Below, one piece after another: positions 1 through 10,656 of a DNA stretch of 64,000 nt. Source of the DNA: CAJQQK01 sp963696075 (GTDB lineage: Bacteria; Pseudomonadota; Alphaproteobacteria; Rhizobiales; Hyphomicrobiaceae); NCBI GenBank assembly GCA_963696075.1, contig CAVOJD010000006.1, positions 496,001 to 560,000 on the forward strand, given 5' to 3'. Both the position numbers and the translations under genes were made by a program. The notes beneath the pieces are model-generated. The model saw only the letters and a program-made list of their open reading frames with translations. It was not told where the DNA came from and did no database searches. Numbering within the stretch: position 1 is the first letter of the stretch; the number at the start of each line of letters is the position of its first letter.

Positions 1-37
1 TCAATGAACCAGCCCATCCTTAAGGAGCAGGTAGTCC

Positions 38-328
38 ATGAAATTCCGTCCTCTGCACGACCGTGTCGTGGTTAAGCGCCTCGACAGCGAATCCAAGTCG
101 GCCGGTGGCATCATCATCCCCGACACGGCAGCCGAAAAGCCAATGCAAGGCGAAATCATTGCCGTCGGTCCCGGTGCACGCGGCGAAAATAACGAGCTGA
201 TCCCGCTCGACGTCAAAAAAGGTGACCGCGTCCTGTTCGGCAAGTGGTCCGGCACCGAAGTCAAGATTGATGCTCAAGATCTCCTGATCATGAAGGAGAG
301 CGACATCATGGGCATCCTCGAAGGCTGA
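38..328 (+). CDS. groES: Co-chaperonin GroES
   Basis: This is the 10-kDa co-chaperonin that forms the heptameric lid of the GroEL folding chamber in the cytoplasm. The 96-residue length is standard. The N-terminus starts MKFRPLHDRVVVKR, the family signature, and the mobile-loop region (ESKSAGGIIIPDTA, near residues 19-32) is intact. A strong Shine-Dalgarno sequence (aaggag) sits about 9 nt before the ATG. groEL follows after 81 nt, so the two form the usual bicistronic operon. The promoter and any CIRCE or heat-shock element lie left of the window and cannot be judged. Confidence 0.98.
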   Translation: MKFRPLHDRVVVKRLDSESKSAGGIIIPDTAAEKPMQGEIIAVGPGARGENNELIPLDVKKGDRVLFGKWSGTEVKIDAQDLLIMKESDIMGILEG

Positions 329-409
329 TCGAGACCCACCGACCCGTTACGCCGCGCACTGCGTGGCGCCAAAGTCTGAAACCTCCGTTCAATCAGGAGA
401 GATAAAAGA

Positions 410-2056
<1,647 letters not shown>

Positions 2057-2085
2057 TCATCGGCGCTCAGGTTATCAGCCTGACC

Positions 2086-2126
2086 AAAAAGAACCGCTCG
2101 CAGGGAGACCTGCGGGCGGTTTCTTT
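2086..2126. terminator. Bidirectional terminator between groEL and the TPR lipoprotein gene
   Basis: A 13-bp stem (2092-2104 with 2109-2121, one G-T pair) closes a GAGA tetraloop. On the plus strand it is followed by a T-rich stretch (2120-2126). On the minus strand the five A residues at 2086-2090 read as a T-run. It can therefore end groESL and also the convergent gene, whose stop is about 70 nt away. Confidence 0.88.
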
Positions 2127-2196
2127 ATGTTTGAAGCGTGCCGTCGAGCCGGCGTCTGGTCAAGGCGTCGCTCTAGCTTCGGTCAGTCGTCCAGGC

Positions 2197-2997
2197 TCAG
2201 CGTGTTGCGGCTTGGGCAACCGAGCCGATCGGCTGCGGCTCTGCGGTCGGATTGATGGAGCGGCGGATCGCGTCTGTTCCACCTTTCGCAATCTGCTGGG
2301 CTTCAGCCTTGCGTCCCTGCAGTTCCAGAACCAGCGCCAGGTTTGAGGCGACCTTGTCCCGCGCCATTGGGTTTTGCCCGGCCTGCCGTAGCAGGGTTTC
2401 GGCCTGCTTGAGGTTGCCATTGCCGGCATGCGCCATGGCGAGATTGTTCAGAACGGATGGATTGGACGGCGCCAGCCGGTGCGCGCGCTCGAACATCTCG
2501 ACCGCCTCGCCATAATTCCCGAGCTTGGCCAGCGCCGCGCCACGGCCCGACACGATCCGCCAGTCCGGTTTTGAAGGATCATCGGCAATCTGGAGCAGTT
2601 TGGCGGCGAGCTGGGTCTTGTCGGTCTCAAGCGCGAGGCGCCCGAATTCCGACGCGATTTCGCGGTCGTTTCCGTGCCGGACGGAAGCCTGCTGCAGGAC
2701 GGAAAACGCCTGCGCCTTGTGCCCGGCGGCTTTCAGGTTCTTCGCGAAATTGAGCGCGACCTGTTTGTCGTCAGGCTCTTTCTGATACTTCGCGCCCCAG
2801 TATTGGAGGGCCTGGTCCATCTGCCCGGGGCTCGCGTTCGCGATCGGTGCGGGCGCATCGCCCCCAAGCCCGAAGTCAGGACCACCCGGTCCTCCGATCT
2901 GAGCACAGGCGCTAAGCGCGAAGCCAGTGGCGACCAGGGTCGCAACGCGGATAATGTTGGAAAAGCGGCAAGCGGTTCTGCTGTGCGCTGTGATCAT
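2197..2997 (-). CDS. TPR-repeat lipoprotein, TadD-like
   Basis: The 266-residue protein has a lipoprotein signal peptide: a hydrophobic stretch near residues 15-28 and lipobox L-S-A-C with the modified Cys at 31, so it is probably anchored in the outer membrane. Tetratricopeptide repeats run from about residue 55 to 240 (for example WRIVSGRGAALAKLGNYGEA and PSNPSVLNNLAMAHAGNGN). Layout and length resemble TadD, the pilotin-like lipoprotein of Flp pilus (tad) systems. No other tad gene is in the window, so the function is open. It converges on groEL. The TPR lipoprotein assignment is firm; the TadD role is an inference. Confidence 0.8.
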   Translation of the reverse strand: MITAHSRTACRFSNIIRVATLVATGFALSACAQIGGPGGPDFGLGGDAPAPIANASPGQMDQALQYWGAKYQKEPDDKQVALNFAKNLKAAGHKAQAFSVLQQASVRHGNDREIASEFGRLALETDKTQLAAKLLQIADDPSKPDWRIVSGRGAALAKLGNYGEAVEMFERAHRLAPSNPSVLNNLAMAHAGNGNLKQAETLLRQAGQNPMARDKVASNLALVLELQGRKAEAQQIAKGGTDAIRRSINPTAEPQPIGSVAQAATR

Positions 2998-3173
2998 GGT
3001 TAGGTTCCCTTAAATCAAACGCATACAGACCTGATTTGACTGTCACTTTCTGATACCGAGATCAATAAAGTGTTAAGTTCGCCAATAATCTCTCTCCCGT
3101 CTGACGCTTTTCGCCCCGTGCGCTAGAACGTGTATAAGCCAGAGCCGCAAATCCCACCGCGAGATCACAAACA

Positions 3174-4655
3174 ATGACGACTTCGAATGAGTTAGTGCGC
3201 TGGGCGCGCGAAGCAGATGTATTCCGGACCAGCGCCGACGCGGCTGGCGCCATCCCGATCCATGCGGTGCGCGGCAGCGATGCGCTTGCCGCACTGGAGG
3301 TTTTGGCCCCCAACGAGCGGCGCTGGGCCGAAGCCAATGCCTTCAAAGGGGCAGCGAAGTCCCATCTGCCTTTGGCTGACGCAGACGGCAATCTGACCGC
3401 GGTCCTGTTCGGACTGGGCGCCGGCGGGGAGGGTGAACCGTGCGGCCCGGACGAACTCCTCCTCGGAGATCTCGCCCGCAAGCTGCCGCAAGGGACCTAT
3501 TGCCTGGGCGAAGGCTGGCATGACCCGGCTGCAGCGGCGCTGGCCTGGGGCCTCGGCGCCTATCGCTTCGAGGCCTATAAGTCGAGCGCCAAGGCCAACG
3601 GCGACGCAACGGCCAATGGTGATGGTGCAGCGCCCCGCGCCGCCGCTCTCGTCCTGCCCAAAGCCGATGCCGGCCGCGTCCAGGCGGTCGCGAACGCGAT
3701 CTGGCGGGCGCGCGATCTGATCAACACGCCGGCCAACGACATGGGCCCCGCGGAACTCGAAGCCGCCGCCCGCGCCCTTGCCGCGCGCCACGCCGCTTCC
3801 TGCGCCGTGACCGTCGGCGACGACCTGGTCTCCGCCAACTTCCCCCTGATCCACGCCGTTGGCCGCGCCAGCAGCCGCCCGCCGCGCCTGATCGACGTCG
3901 CCTGGGGGCGCCACGAAGCCCCCCGCATTACAATCATTGGCAAGGGCGTTTGTTTTGACACTGGTGGTCTCGATCTGAAGCCGCCCGCCGGCATGCTGCT
4001 CATGAAGAAGGACATGGGCGGCGCCGCAGCCGCAATGGCGCTCGCGGACATGATCATGGCGCTCGGCCTCGACATCCGCCTGCGCCTCCTCATCCCCGCC
4101 GTCGAGAACGCGGTCTCAGGCGATGCGTTCCGCCCTGGCGACGTCATCACCTCGCGCGACGGCCTGACCGTCGAGATCGGCAATACCGACGCCGAAGGCC
4201 GTCTGGTGCTGGCCGATGCTTTGAGCCTGGCCGGTGAAGAAAAACCCGATCTGATGATGACCTTTGCGACGTTGACCGGCGCCGCCCGCGTGGCGCTCGG
4301 TCCCGATCTGCCGCCCTGCTTCGTCGATGACGATGGGGTCTGGTCCATGATCGAGGAGGCAGGCCTCAAAGGCGGCGATCCCGTCTGGCGCATGCCCTTC
4401 TGGCCCGGCTACGATCGCCTTCTCGACAGCGCGACGGCCGACTTCGGCAATGTCTCTGAAGGTGCCTTCGCCGGCGCCGTCACGGCCGCGCTGTTCTTGA
4501 AGCGGTTTGCCGGCGGCGCGCGCCACTACGTTCATTTCGATATCTACGGCTGGCGACCGGCTGCGCGCGCGCTGGGCCCCAAAGGCGGTGAGCCTCATGC
4601 CGCGCGCACCATGCTCGACGTCGTCGAGCGGATCGCCAGGCAGGGCGAGGTCTAG
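3174..4655 (+). CDS. M17-family leucyl aminopeptidase
   Basis: This is a cytosolic dizinc aminopeptidase that removes N-terminal residues from peptides. The catalytic half is well conserved: GKGVCFDTGGLDLKP and MKKDMGGA supply Lys and Asp ligands, and the family signature NTDAEGRLVLADAL starts at about residue 336. The N-terminal half is divergent, as in the PepB-like leucyl aminopeptidase group of alphaproteobacteria. Its length of 493 residues is typical. It is followed at once by an NlpC/P60 gene (8-nt gap), a pairing that suggests co-transcription and perhaps peptide or murein-peptide turnover. Confidence 0.93.
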   Translation: MTTSNELVRWAREADVFRTSADAAGAIPIHAVRGSDALAALEVLAPNERRWAEANAFKGAAKSHLPLADADGNLTAVLFGLGAGGEGEPCGPDELLLGDLARKLPQGTYCLGEGWHDPAAAALAWGLGAYRFEAYKSSAKANGDATANGDGAAPRAAALVLPKADAGRVQAVANAIWRARDLINTPANDMGPAELEAAARALAARHAASCAVTVGDDLVSANFPLIHAVGRASSRPPRLIDVAWGRHEAPRITIIGKGVCFDTGGLDLKPPAGMLLMKKDMGGAAAAMALADMIMALGLDIRLRLLIPAVENAVSGDAFRPGDVITSRDGLTVEIGNTDAEGRLVLADALSLAGEEKPDLMMTFATLTGAARVALGPDLPPCFVDDDGVWSMIEEAGLKGGDPVWRMPFWPGYDRLLDSATADFGNVSEGAFAGAVTAALFLKRFAGGARHYVHFDIYGWRPAARALGPKGGEPHAARTMLDVVERIARQGEV

Positions 4656-4663
4656 GGGATCGT

Positions 4664-5545
4664 ATGGTGACTGCAGGCTCAAAGCCCGACCGCCGTCGTC
4701 ACGCCTACCGTGATGACATCGCCGACAAGGCGCTCGACGGGCGCGTTGAAGCGGCCCGCTTTGTCGAAGGCGAGCCGTGGACTGTCACAGCCGCGCACAC
4801 ACCGGTGTTCCCGGCCCCACGCCCGGACGGCGACCGCGATACCGAGGCGCTCGCCGGCGAGGCGGTCACGGTTTTCGAGGTGCAAGAGGGCTGGGCCTGG
4901 GGCCAACTCACCCGCGATCGTTATGTTGGCTACATCGCCGAGGCCGACCTGATGCGCGGCCTTGTGGCCGCCGCGACGCACGTCATCACGTCCCCGGCAG
5001 CCCTCATCTATGCCGAGCCGACCGCCCGCGCACCGGCCCGCGCGACACGCTATTTCGCAACCCGCCTTCACATCCGCGCTGAGGTCGATGGTTTCGTCGA
5101 GCTGTCAACCGGCGGCTATGTCGGCCGTCCCCACGTCGCGCCGCTCGGCGATCACACTCCCGACATCGCCGCAACAGCACAGGCATTTCTGAGGACACCG
5201 TACCTGTGGGGCGGCAAGACGGTTGCCGGTCTCGACTGCTCGGGCCTGATCCAGCTTTGCCTCGACCGTGCCGGGATCGACTGCCCCCGCGACACCGACA
5301 TGCAGCAGGCCGACCTGCCTGGTGATCTTGATGTCGGTGCGGAAACGTTGCCCACCCTCCGTCGCGGCGATCTCGTCTATTGGCCCGGTCACGTCGCGAT
5401 GATGATCGATGCGATAAACGCCATCCACGCAACCGCGCACGTTATGTCGGTCACGATCGAACCCCTCGCCGAGATCGCGGCCCGCGCCCGCGGCAACGGC
5501 CCGATCGCAACCGCGGTCAAGCGCCTGGATGCCGCCCATGTCTAG
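4664..5545 (+). CDS. NlpC/P60 family cysteine peptidase with SH3-like domains
   Basis: The 293-residue protein has two bacterial SH3-like segments (about residues 35-100 and 105-160) followed by an NlpC/P60 domain (170-290). The catalytic Cys is C192 in GLDCSGLIQ and the His is H243 in PGHVAMMID, with a further polar residue near 255 (NAIHATAH). Members usually cleave D-Glu-(m)DAP bonds in murein peptides, or recycled muropeptides. I see no signal peptide, which fits a cytoplasmic recycling role like that of dipeptidyl-peptidase VI relatives. It follows the M17 peptidase in the same orientation. Confidence 0.88.
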   Translation: MVTAGSKPDRRRHAYRDDIADKALDGRVEAARFVEGEPWTVTAAHTPVFPAPRPDGDRDTEALAGEAVTVFEVQEGWAWGQLTRDRYVGYIAEADLMRGLVAAATHVITSPAALIYAEPTARAPARATRYFATRLHIRAEVDGFVELSTGGYVGRPHVAPLGDHTPDIAATAQAFLRTPYLWGGKTVAGLDCSGLIQLCLDRAGIDCPRDTDMQQADLPGDLDVGAETLPTLRRGDLVYWPGHVAMMIDAINAIHATAHVMSVTIEPLAEIAARARGNGPIATAVKRLDAAHV

Positions 5546-5627
5546 GCGCGAACCAAGCAAACGCCTTGACGTGGACGAGGCGCGTTGCCCGCAGATGCCG
5601 CCCGCGCCGGCTTGCTGAGGGTTCGTC

Positions 5628-6413
5628 ATGCCGCGCTACAAACTGACGATTGAATACGACGGCACGCCGTTCGTCGGCTGGCAGATCCAGGCGATCGGCG
5701 CCTCGGTGCAGGGCGAATTGCGCTCAGCGATCGAGCGCTTTACCGGCGAGCTTGTGACCGTCGCCGGCGCGGGCCGTACCGATTCCGGCGTCCATGCCAC
5801 AGGCCAGGTGGCCCACATTGATCTCCAGGCCGACTGGCCGGCCGACAAGGTGCGTGACGCCGTCAATTTCCATTTGCGCCCCAACCCCATTGTCGTCATC
5901 GCCTGTGAAACGGTTGATGCAACCTTCGATGCCCGCTTCTCCGCGACCGCCCGCCACTACCGCTACCGCATCCTGTCCCGCCGTGCCCGTCCGGCTCTGG
6001 ACGAAAACCGCGTTTGGTGGGTGCCGCGCGAACTGGATGTCGCCGCGATGCACGAAGCGGCGCAGTCTCTTGTCGGCCACCATGACTTCACGACCTTCCG
6101 TGCCACCGGCTGTCAGGCGAAGACGCCCGACAGAACGCTGGACCGCCTCGACGCCTTCGCCCGCGACGGTGAAATCTGGATCGAGGCCTCGGCGCGGTCG
6201 TTCCTGCACAATCAGGTCCGCTCGATGGTTGGCGCGCTGAAATCCGTCGGCGAGGGCCGCTGGCAGGTTGGCGACGTTGCCCGCGCGCTCGCAGCCCGCG
6301 ATCGAACCGCGTGTGCCGCTGTCGCACCGGCTTCCGGCCTCTACCTGTTGCGCGTCGACTATCCAGCCAACAATCAGCGCCGGGATGCAAACGACGGACC
6401 CCTTGTGGCATAG
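5628..6413 (+). CDS. truA: tRNA pseudouridine(38-40) synthase TruA
   Basis: TruA isomerises uridines 38-40 of the tRNA anticodon arm. The catalytic Asp is D52 in GAGRTDSGVHA. The N-terminus (YKLTIEYDGTPFVGWQIQ) and the C-terminal FLHNQVRSMVGAL block are characteristic. The length of 261 residues is slightly above the usual 245-260, owing to a charged C-terminal tail. The gene lies 82 nt after the NlpC/P60 gene on the same strand. Confidence 0.96.
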   Translation: MPRYKLTIEYDGTPFVGWQIQAIGASVQGELRSAIERFTGELVTVAGAGRTDSGVHATGQVAHIDLQADWPADKVRDAVNFHLRPNPIVVIACETVDATFDARFSATARHYRYRILSRRARPALDENRVWWVPRELDVAAMHEAAQSLVGHHDFTTFRATGCQAKTPDRTLDRLDAFARDGEIWIEASARSFLHNQVRSMVGALKSVGEGRWQVGDVARALAARDRTACAAVAPASGLYLLRVDYPANNQRRDANDGPLVA

Positions 6414-6463
6414 TCCGAAAAAATCCGGGTGAATAGGCCCACTAACCCTTTAGGAGGAAGCCG

Positions 6464-7543
6464 ATGGCCTCGAACGAAACCCGCCCCGTTCTCGCACTTG
6501 CGATGGGCGATCCAGCCGGCATCAGTCTTGAGCTCGCCGCCAAGTTGCTTGCCGACGAAGAGGCCAGGAGCTTCGCCGATTATATCGTCGTCGGCGACAG
6601 CCGCGCACTCGCCGAGGGGGCCCAGGTCGCCGGCGTCAGCATCGATCTGCCCGTGTGGCACCCAGGTGATAACGATATCGACCTCTCAGAAGGCGCCGTC
6701 ATCGCCGACGTCGGCCACTATGATCCCGCCGCCATTGAGCGCGGAAAAGCCTCGCAGGCCGGCGGCGCATTTGCGATTGCAAACTTTCGCACTGTCCTGC
6801 GCCTTGCCAATCGGGGCGGTGCTGACGCGGCAACATTCACGCCCTTCAACAAGAACGCCATGCGGCTCGCCTACCCGCCCTACGTTGACGAAATCGAGGT
6901 CATCACGGCTGAGACCGGTGCTGCATCGGATGGCCGCGAATTCAACATCCTCGGCAATCTGTGGAACGCGCGTGTCACCTCGCATGTGCCTCTGAGCGGC
7001 GTTGCGGAACTCATCACCAAGGACCGCGTCCTCGCGGGCATTCGGCTGACCAATGACTCGATGAAGGCAGCTGGCTTCGCAAATCCCCGCATCGCGGTGG
7101 CCGCCCTGAACCCGCACGCCGGCGACGGCGGCAACTTCGGCCATGAAGACGATGCCGAGATCGTCCCCGCCGTCGAGGCCGCCAAGGCCGAGGGCATCAT
7201 CTGTGACGGCCCTTATCCCTCCGACACCGTCTTCCTGCGCGCCAAGCGCGGCGATTACGATGTCGTCCAGACGATGTATCACGACCAGGGCCAGATCGCG
7301 ATGAAGCTGATGGGCTTCGAATTGGGCGTGACCCTGATCGGCGGCTACGGTTTCCCCGTCTGCACCCCCGCCCACGGCACCGCCTATGACATCGCCGGCC
7401 AGGGCATCGCGAACCTCGGCGCCACCCGCGAAGCAATGCGCGTCGCCTCCCGCATGGCCGCCCCCAAGGGCACCGCCAGCACCGAACGTGCGAGGCTTCT
7501 CAACGAGTGCTTGGAAACAGGCAAGAAGTCCGCCGCCGCCTGA
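6464..7543 (+). CDS. PdxA family dehydrogenase, probably PdxA2-like
   Basis: The 359-residue protein belongs to the 4-hydroxythreonine-4-phosphate dehydrogenase family of metal- and NAD-dependent oxidative decarboxylases. Visible landmarks are LAMGDPAGIS at the N-terminus, the metal-ligand histidines in VTSHVPLSGV (H174), LNPHAGDGG and MYHDQGQ, and a PAHGTAYDIAG block at the end. The phosphate-binding loop (FTPFNKNAM) differs from biosynthetic PdxA, and the gene heads an operon with a lyase and a GMC oxidoreductase. I therefore favour a catabolic PdxA2-like role on a four-carbon acid phosphate or related acid over pyridoxal phosphate synthesis. The substrate is unknown. An AGGAGG Shine-Dalgarno at 6452-6457 supports the start. 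Confidence 0.82.
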   Translation: MASNETRPVLALAMGDPAGISLELAAKLLADEEARSFADYIVVGDSRALAEGAQVAGVSIDLPVWHPGDNDIDLSEGAVIADVGHYDPAAIERGKASQAGGAFAIANFRTVLRLANRGGADAATFTPFNKNAMRLAYPPYVDEIEVITAETGAASDGREFNILGNLWNARVTSHVPLSGVAELITKDRVLAGIRLTNDSMKAAGFANPRIAVAALNPHAGDGGNFGHEDDAEIVPAVEAAKAEGIICDGPYPSDTVFLRAKRGDYDVVQTMYHDQGQIAMKLMGFELGVTLIGGYGFPVCTPAHGTAYDIAGQGIANLGATREAMRVASRMAAPKGTASTERARLLNECLETGKKSAAA

Positions 7544-7584
7544 GGCCCGACAACCGGAATAACCAAACCACCGGGACAACCAGA

Positions 7585-8970
7585 ATGAGCCTGCAGCCGA
7601 GTGCAACACGCTTCAAGGATCCAGCGCTCAGGCCGTTGTTCGAGGAAGCGGCCCGCTGGCAGTCCTGGCTCGACGTCGAGGCAGCACTCGCCGAGGCCCA
7701 GGCCGAACTCGGCATCATCCCCGCCGCGGCGGCGAGCCGCATCACCGAGGTGGCCAGGCTCGACCTCCTCGATGACCAGGCGATCCGCGACGGCCTTGCC
7801 CGGACCGGTCACCCTCTGGTGCCGCTCGTTTGGGAACTCGCCCGCGTCGCAGGCGACGAAGCCGGTGGCTATGTGCATTGGGGCGCGACCACGCAGAACA
7901 TCCTCGAGACCGGTGACGCGCTCTTGCTGCGCCGGGCCCACACCGTTCTGCGTGGCCAGTTCGCGGAACTGCTCGGCCACCTGGCAGCCCTCGCCGAGCG
8001 CACCGCCGACATGGCCATGGCCGGCCGCACCCACGGCCAGCACGCCGTGCCCATTACCTTCGGTTACAAGGTTGCTGTTTGGATCGACGAACTGATCCGC
8101 CACGACGAGCGCCTCGCCGCCGTGGAGCCCCGCGTGTTCGTTGCGATGCTCGGTGGCGCCGCCGGCACCTATGCCTCGCTCGGCGCCGAGGGCCCCGCCG
8201 TCCAGGCCAAGCTCGCCGAACGCTTGGGGCTGACGCCAACGCCGGTCCCCTCCCGCACGCACCGCGATCGGGAGGCTGAATACGTCACGATCCTCGCCCT
8301 GATCGCCGCGACCGCGGGCAAGATTGCCAACGAGACCTACACCCTGATGAAGCAGGAGTTCGCCGAAGCGCGCGAGCCGGTCCCGCCCGGCACCGTTGGT
8401 TCCTCGACGATGCCCCAAAAGCGCAATCCCATCCTCGCCCAGGATGTCATCGCCGGCGCCGCCCAGGTCCGCGCCCTCGTCCCGCTCGCCCTCGACGCAA
8501 TGATGACGGAGCACGAAGCCAACCGCGCGACGACGGTTATGATGCGCTCCGCCATCGGCCCCGCGGCTGTTCTGACCGGCGATTGTCTCGGCCGCCTGAT
8601 CGCGATTTTCTCCGGCCTCGAACTGTCGCCGGAGCGCATGCGCGAAAACCTCGACCTCACCGGCGGCATGATCCTCTCCGAGGCGATCATGATGGAACTT
8701 GGCAAGGTGCTCGGCCGCCAGGAGGCCCACGACATCGTCTATGAGGCTGCCGAGGATGTCCTCTCAGGTGCGGCAGCGGATTTCGATGCAGCCCTCGCGG
8801 CCCGCCCCGAGATCAAACAGCACCTGTCGCCGGACGCCATCGCGGCCATGCTCGACCCCACCGCCTACACCGGCCTCTGCGCCGATATGGCCCGCGAACA
8901 AGCCATCCGTGCCCACGCCATCGCCGCCAGATCGAACCCCGAACCCCGAACCCTGAACCCTGAACCCTGA
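7585..8970 (+). CDS. Fumarase/aspartase superfamily lyase, adenylosuccinate lyase / carboxymuconate cycloisomerase type
   Basis: The 461-residue protein carries the superfamily signature GSSTMPQKRNP at about residues 272-282, plus the upstream TGHPLVPLVWEL and GRTHGQHAVPITFG blocks. Within the superfamily it looks closest to 3-carboxy-cis,cis-muconate cycloisomerases (PcaB) and related lyases. The true purB role is unlikely, since no purine genes are near. I chose the ATG at 7585, 42 nt after the pdxA-like gene; an in-frame start at 7507 would overlap that gene. The last residues (NPEPRTLNPEP) and the stop codon are encoded by a heptanucleotide tandem repeat, so the native C-terminus was probably altered. 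Confidence 0.87.
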   Translation: MSLQPSATRFKDPALRPLFEEAARWQSWLDVEAALAEAQAELGIIPAAAASRITEVARLDLLDDQAIRDGLARTGHPLVPLVWELARVAGDEAGGYVHWGATTQNILETGDALLLRRAHTVLRGQFAELLGHLAALAERTADMAMAGRTHGQHAVPITFGYKVAVWIDELIRHDERLAAVEPRVFVAMLGGAAGTYASLGAEGPAVQAKLAERLGLTPTPVPSRTHRDREAEYVTILALIAATAGKIANETYTLMKQEFAEAREPVPPGTVGSSTMPQKRNPILAQDVIAGAAQVRALVPLALDAMMTEHEANRATTVMMRSAIGPAAVLTGDCLGRLIAIFSGLELSPERMRENLDLTGGMILSEAIMMELGKVLGRQEAHDIVYEAAEDVLSGAAADFDAALAARPEIKQHLSPDAIAAMLDPTAYTGLCADMAREQAIRAHAIAARSNPEPRTLNPEP

Positions 8971-8995
8971 ACCTGAAACCTGAAACCTGAAACCT
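8934..8995. repeat. Heptanucleotide tandem repeat (gaaccct/gaaacct), nine units
   Basis: Nine units lie head to tail: two gaacccc, three gaaccct, one 6-bp gaacct and three gaaacct. The array encodes the last residues and the TGA stop of the upstream lyase and fills the gap up to 8 nt before the GMC oxidoreductase start. Because the unit is 7 bp, a slip changes the reading frame, but each later unit contains TGA across its junction, so every frame stops inside the array. Confidence 0.95.
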
Positions 8996-9003
8996 ATTTC
9001 CCC

Positions 9004-10656
9004 ATGGACACCTTCGACTACGTGATCATCGGCGCCGGCTCTGCCGGCTCCGTGCTTGCCAATCGCCTGAGCGAAGACGCTGACGTCACCGTCTGCGTTC
9101 TCGAAGCCGGCCCCGCCGACACCAACCCGATGATCCATATCCCTGCCGGCTTCATGAAGACGTTCTATGACGCCTCGATCAACTGGTGCTACGAGCAGGA
9201 GCCGGGTCCCTACACCGCAGGCCGCCGCATCTACGCGCCACGCGGCAAGACGCTTGGCGGCTCCAGCTCCATCAACGGTCACATTATCAATCGCGGCCAG
9301 CCCGAGGACTTCAATCATTGGGCCCAGCTCGGCAACCGCGGCTGGGGTTACGCCGACGTCCTCCCATACTTCAAGCGCTTCGAGCGCCGCATGGCGAGCG
9401 ATCCCGCGGACCAGACCTATCGCGGTACTGACGGCCTCCTGCCTGTCACGGATCCCGATTGGCGCCACCCCCTCGCCGACCGCTTCATCGAGGGCGCCAA
9501 CGAACTCGGCATCCCAACCAACCCGGACTACAACGCCGGCAAGCAGGAAGGCATCAACTACGCCCAACGCGCGATATTGAAAGGCCGCCGCGTCTCGGCC
9601 GCCCGCGCTTTCCTCAAGCCCGCCATGAAGCGTAAAAACCTCGAGGTGCGCACCAACGCCCACGTCACGCGCCTTGTTCTTGATGGCAAGCGCGCCACCG
9701 GTGTTGCCTATCTGCGCGGTGGCCGCGACGGCCGCCCGGTCGAGATTGCAGCCCGCCGCGAGGTGATCCTCTCAGGGGGAGCCTACAACTCACCGCAAAT
9801 CCTGATGCTCTCCGGCATCGGCCCGAGGGCCCAGCTCGAAGCGCACGGCCTGCCTCAGGCCCACGTCCTCGAAGGCGTTGGTGAAGGCCTGCAGGACCAC
9901 TACACCTCCCGCACCGTTGCCCGCGTCAAGAATATCGAGACCATCAACGAGCAGGTCCGCGGCATGCGTCTCGCCAGCGAGGCATTGAAGTATCTGTTTA
10001 CCCGCAAGGGCATCCTGGCGCTCTCGCCGACGCTGGTCTACTGCTTCTGGCACTCCGGCGAGACCGCCGAGACCTCTGATCTCCAGCTCACCTTCACACC
10101 GGCGAGTTACATGGACGGCGTCAAGGGCAAGCTCGAAGCCGAGCCGGGCATGACGGTGCCCTCCTGGCAGCAGCGCCCGGAAAGCCGCGGCCATGTGCGC
10201 CTCAAATCGGCCGACCCATTCGACGCGCCGCTGATCCAGACCAACTACCTCGACGCCGAACTCGACCGCCGGGTGTTCATCGCGGGCATGAGACTGGCCC
10301 GGAACCTCCTCAAATCCCGCCCGCTCGCCCCCTACTATGATTATGAATCCTACCCCGGCGACGAAGCCCAGACCGACGACGAACTCCTCGACGCCGGAAC
10401 GCAGCGCGGTCAAACAACCTTCCATCCCGGCTGCACCTGCCGCATGGGACCGCCAACCGATCCCCGCGCGGTCGTGGACGATGAACTGAAGGTGCATGGC
10501 ATGGAGAATTTGCGGGTGGTGGACGCATCGGTCATGCCCCGCATGATCTCGGCAAACCTCAACGCCTCCACCTTGATGATCGCTGAAAAAGCCGCCGACC
10601 TGATCCGCGGCCGCCAGGCGCTCGAGGCTGCCACCCTGCGCGAGGCAGCCGAGTAG
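9004..10656 (+). CDS. GMC-family FAD-dependent oxidoreductase (choline dehydrogenase type)
   Basis: The 550-residue flavoprotein starts with a Rossmann FAD-binding motif (DYVIIGAGSAGSVLANRLSE, residues 5-24). It has the GMC signatures GRRIYAPRGKTLGGSSSING and SGGAYNSPQILMLSGIGP, and the C-terminal catalytic pair His474 (FHPGCTCRMG) and Asn in ANLNASTLM. Family members oxidise primary alcohols or choline and pass electrons to the respiratory chain. No betaine aldehyde dehydrogenase is adjacent, so I would not call it betA. It is the third gene of the pdxA2-like/lyase operon. No good Shine-Dalgarno is visible; the upstream bases are repeat sequence. Confidence 0.9.
   Translation: MDTFDYVIIGAGSAGSVLANRLSEDADVTVCVLEAGPADTNPMIHIPAGFMKTFYDASINWCYEQEPGPYTAGRRIYAPRGKTLGGSSSINGHIINRGQPEDFNHWAQLGNRGWGYADVLPYFKRFERRMASDPADQTYRGTDGLLPVTDPDWRHPLADRFIEGANELGIPTNPDYNAGKQEGINYAQRAILKGRRVSAARAFLKPAMKRKNLEVRTNAHVTRLVLDGKRATGVAYLRGGRDGRPVEIAARREVILSGGAYNSPQILMLSGIGPRAQLEAHGLPQAHVLEGVGEGLQDHYTSRTVARVKNIETINEQVRGMRLASEALKYLFTRKGILALSPTLVYCFWHSGETAETSDLQLTFTPASYMDGVKGKLEAEPGMTVPSWQQRPESRGHVRLKSADPFDAPLIQTNYLDAELDRRVFIAGMRLARNLLKSRPLAPYYDYESYPGDEAQTDDELLDAGTQRGQTTFHPGCTCRMGPPTDPRAVVDDELKVHGMENLRVVDASVMPRMISANLNASTLMIAEKAADLIRGRQALEAATLREAAE

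Noticed and set aside
9004..10656. Calling the GMC oxidoreductase betA (choline dehydrogenase)
   Set aside because: No betB, betI or choline transporter is near, and GMC family members cannot be told apart by substrate from these motifs.
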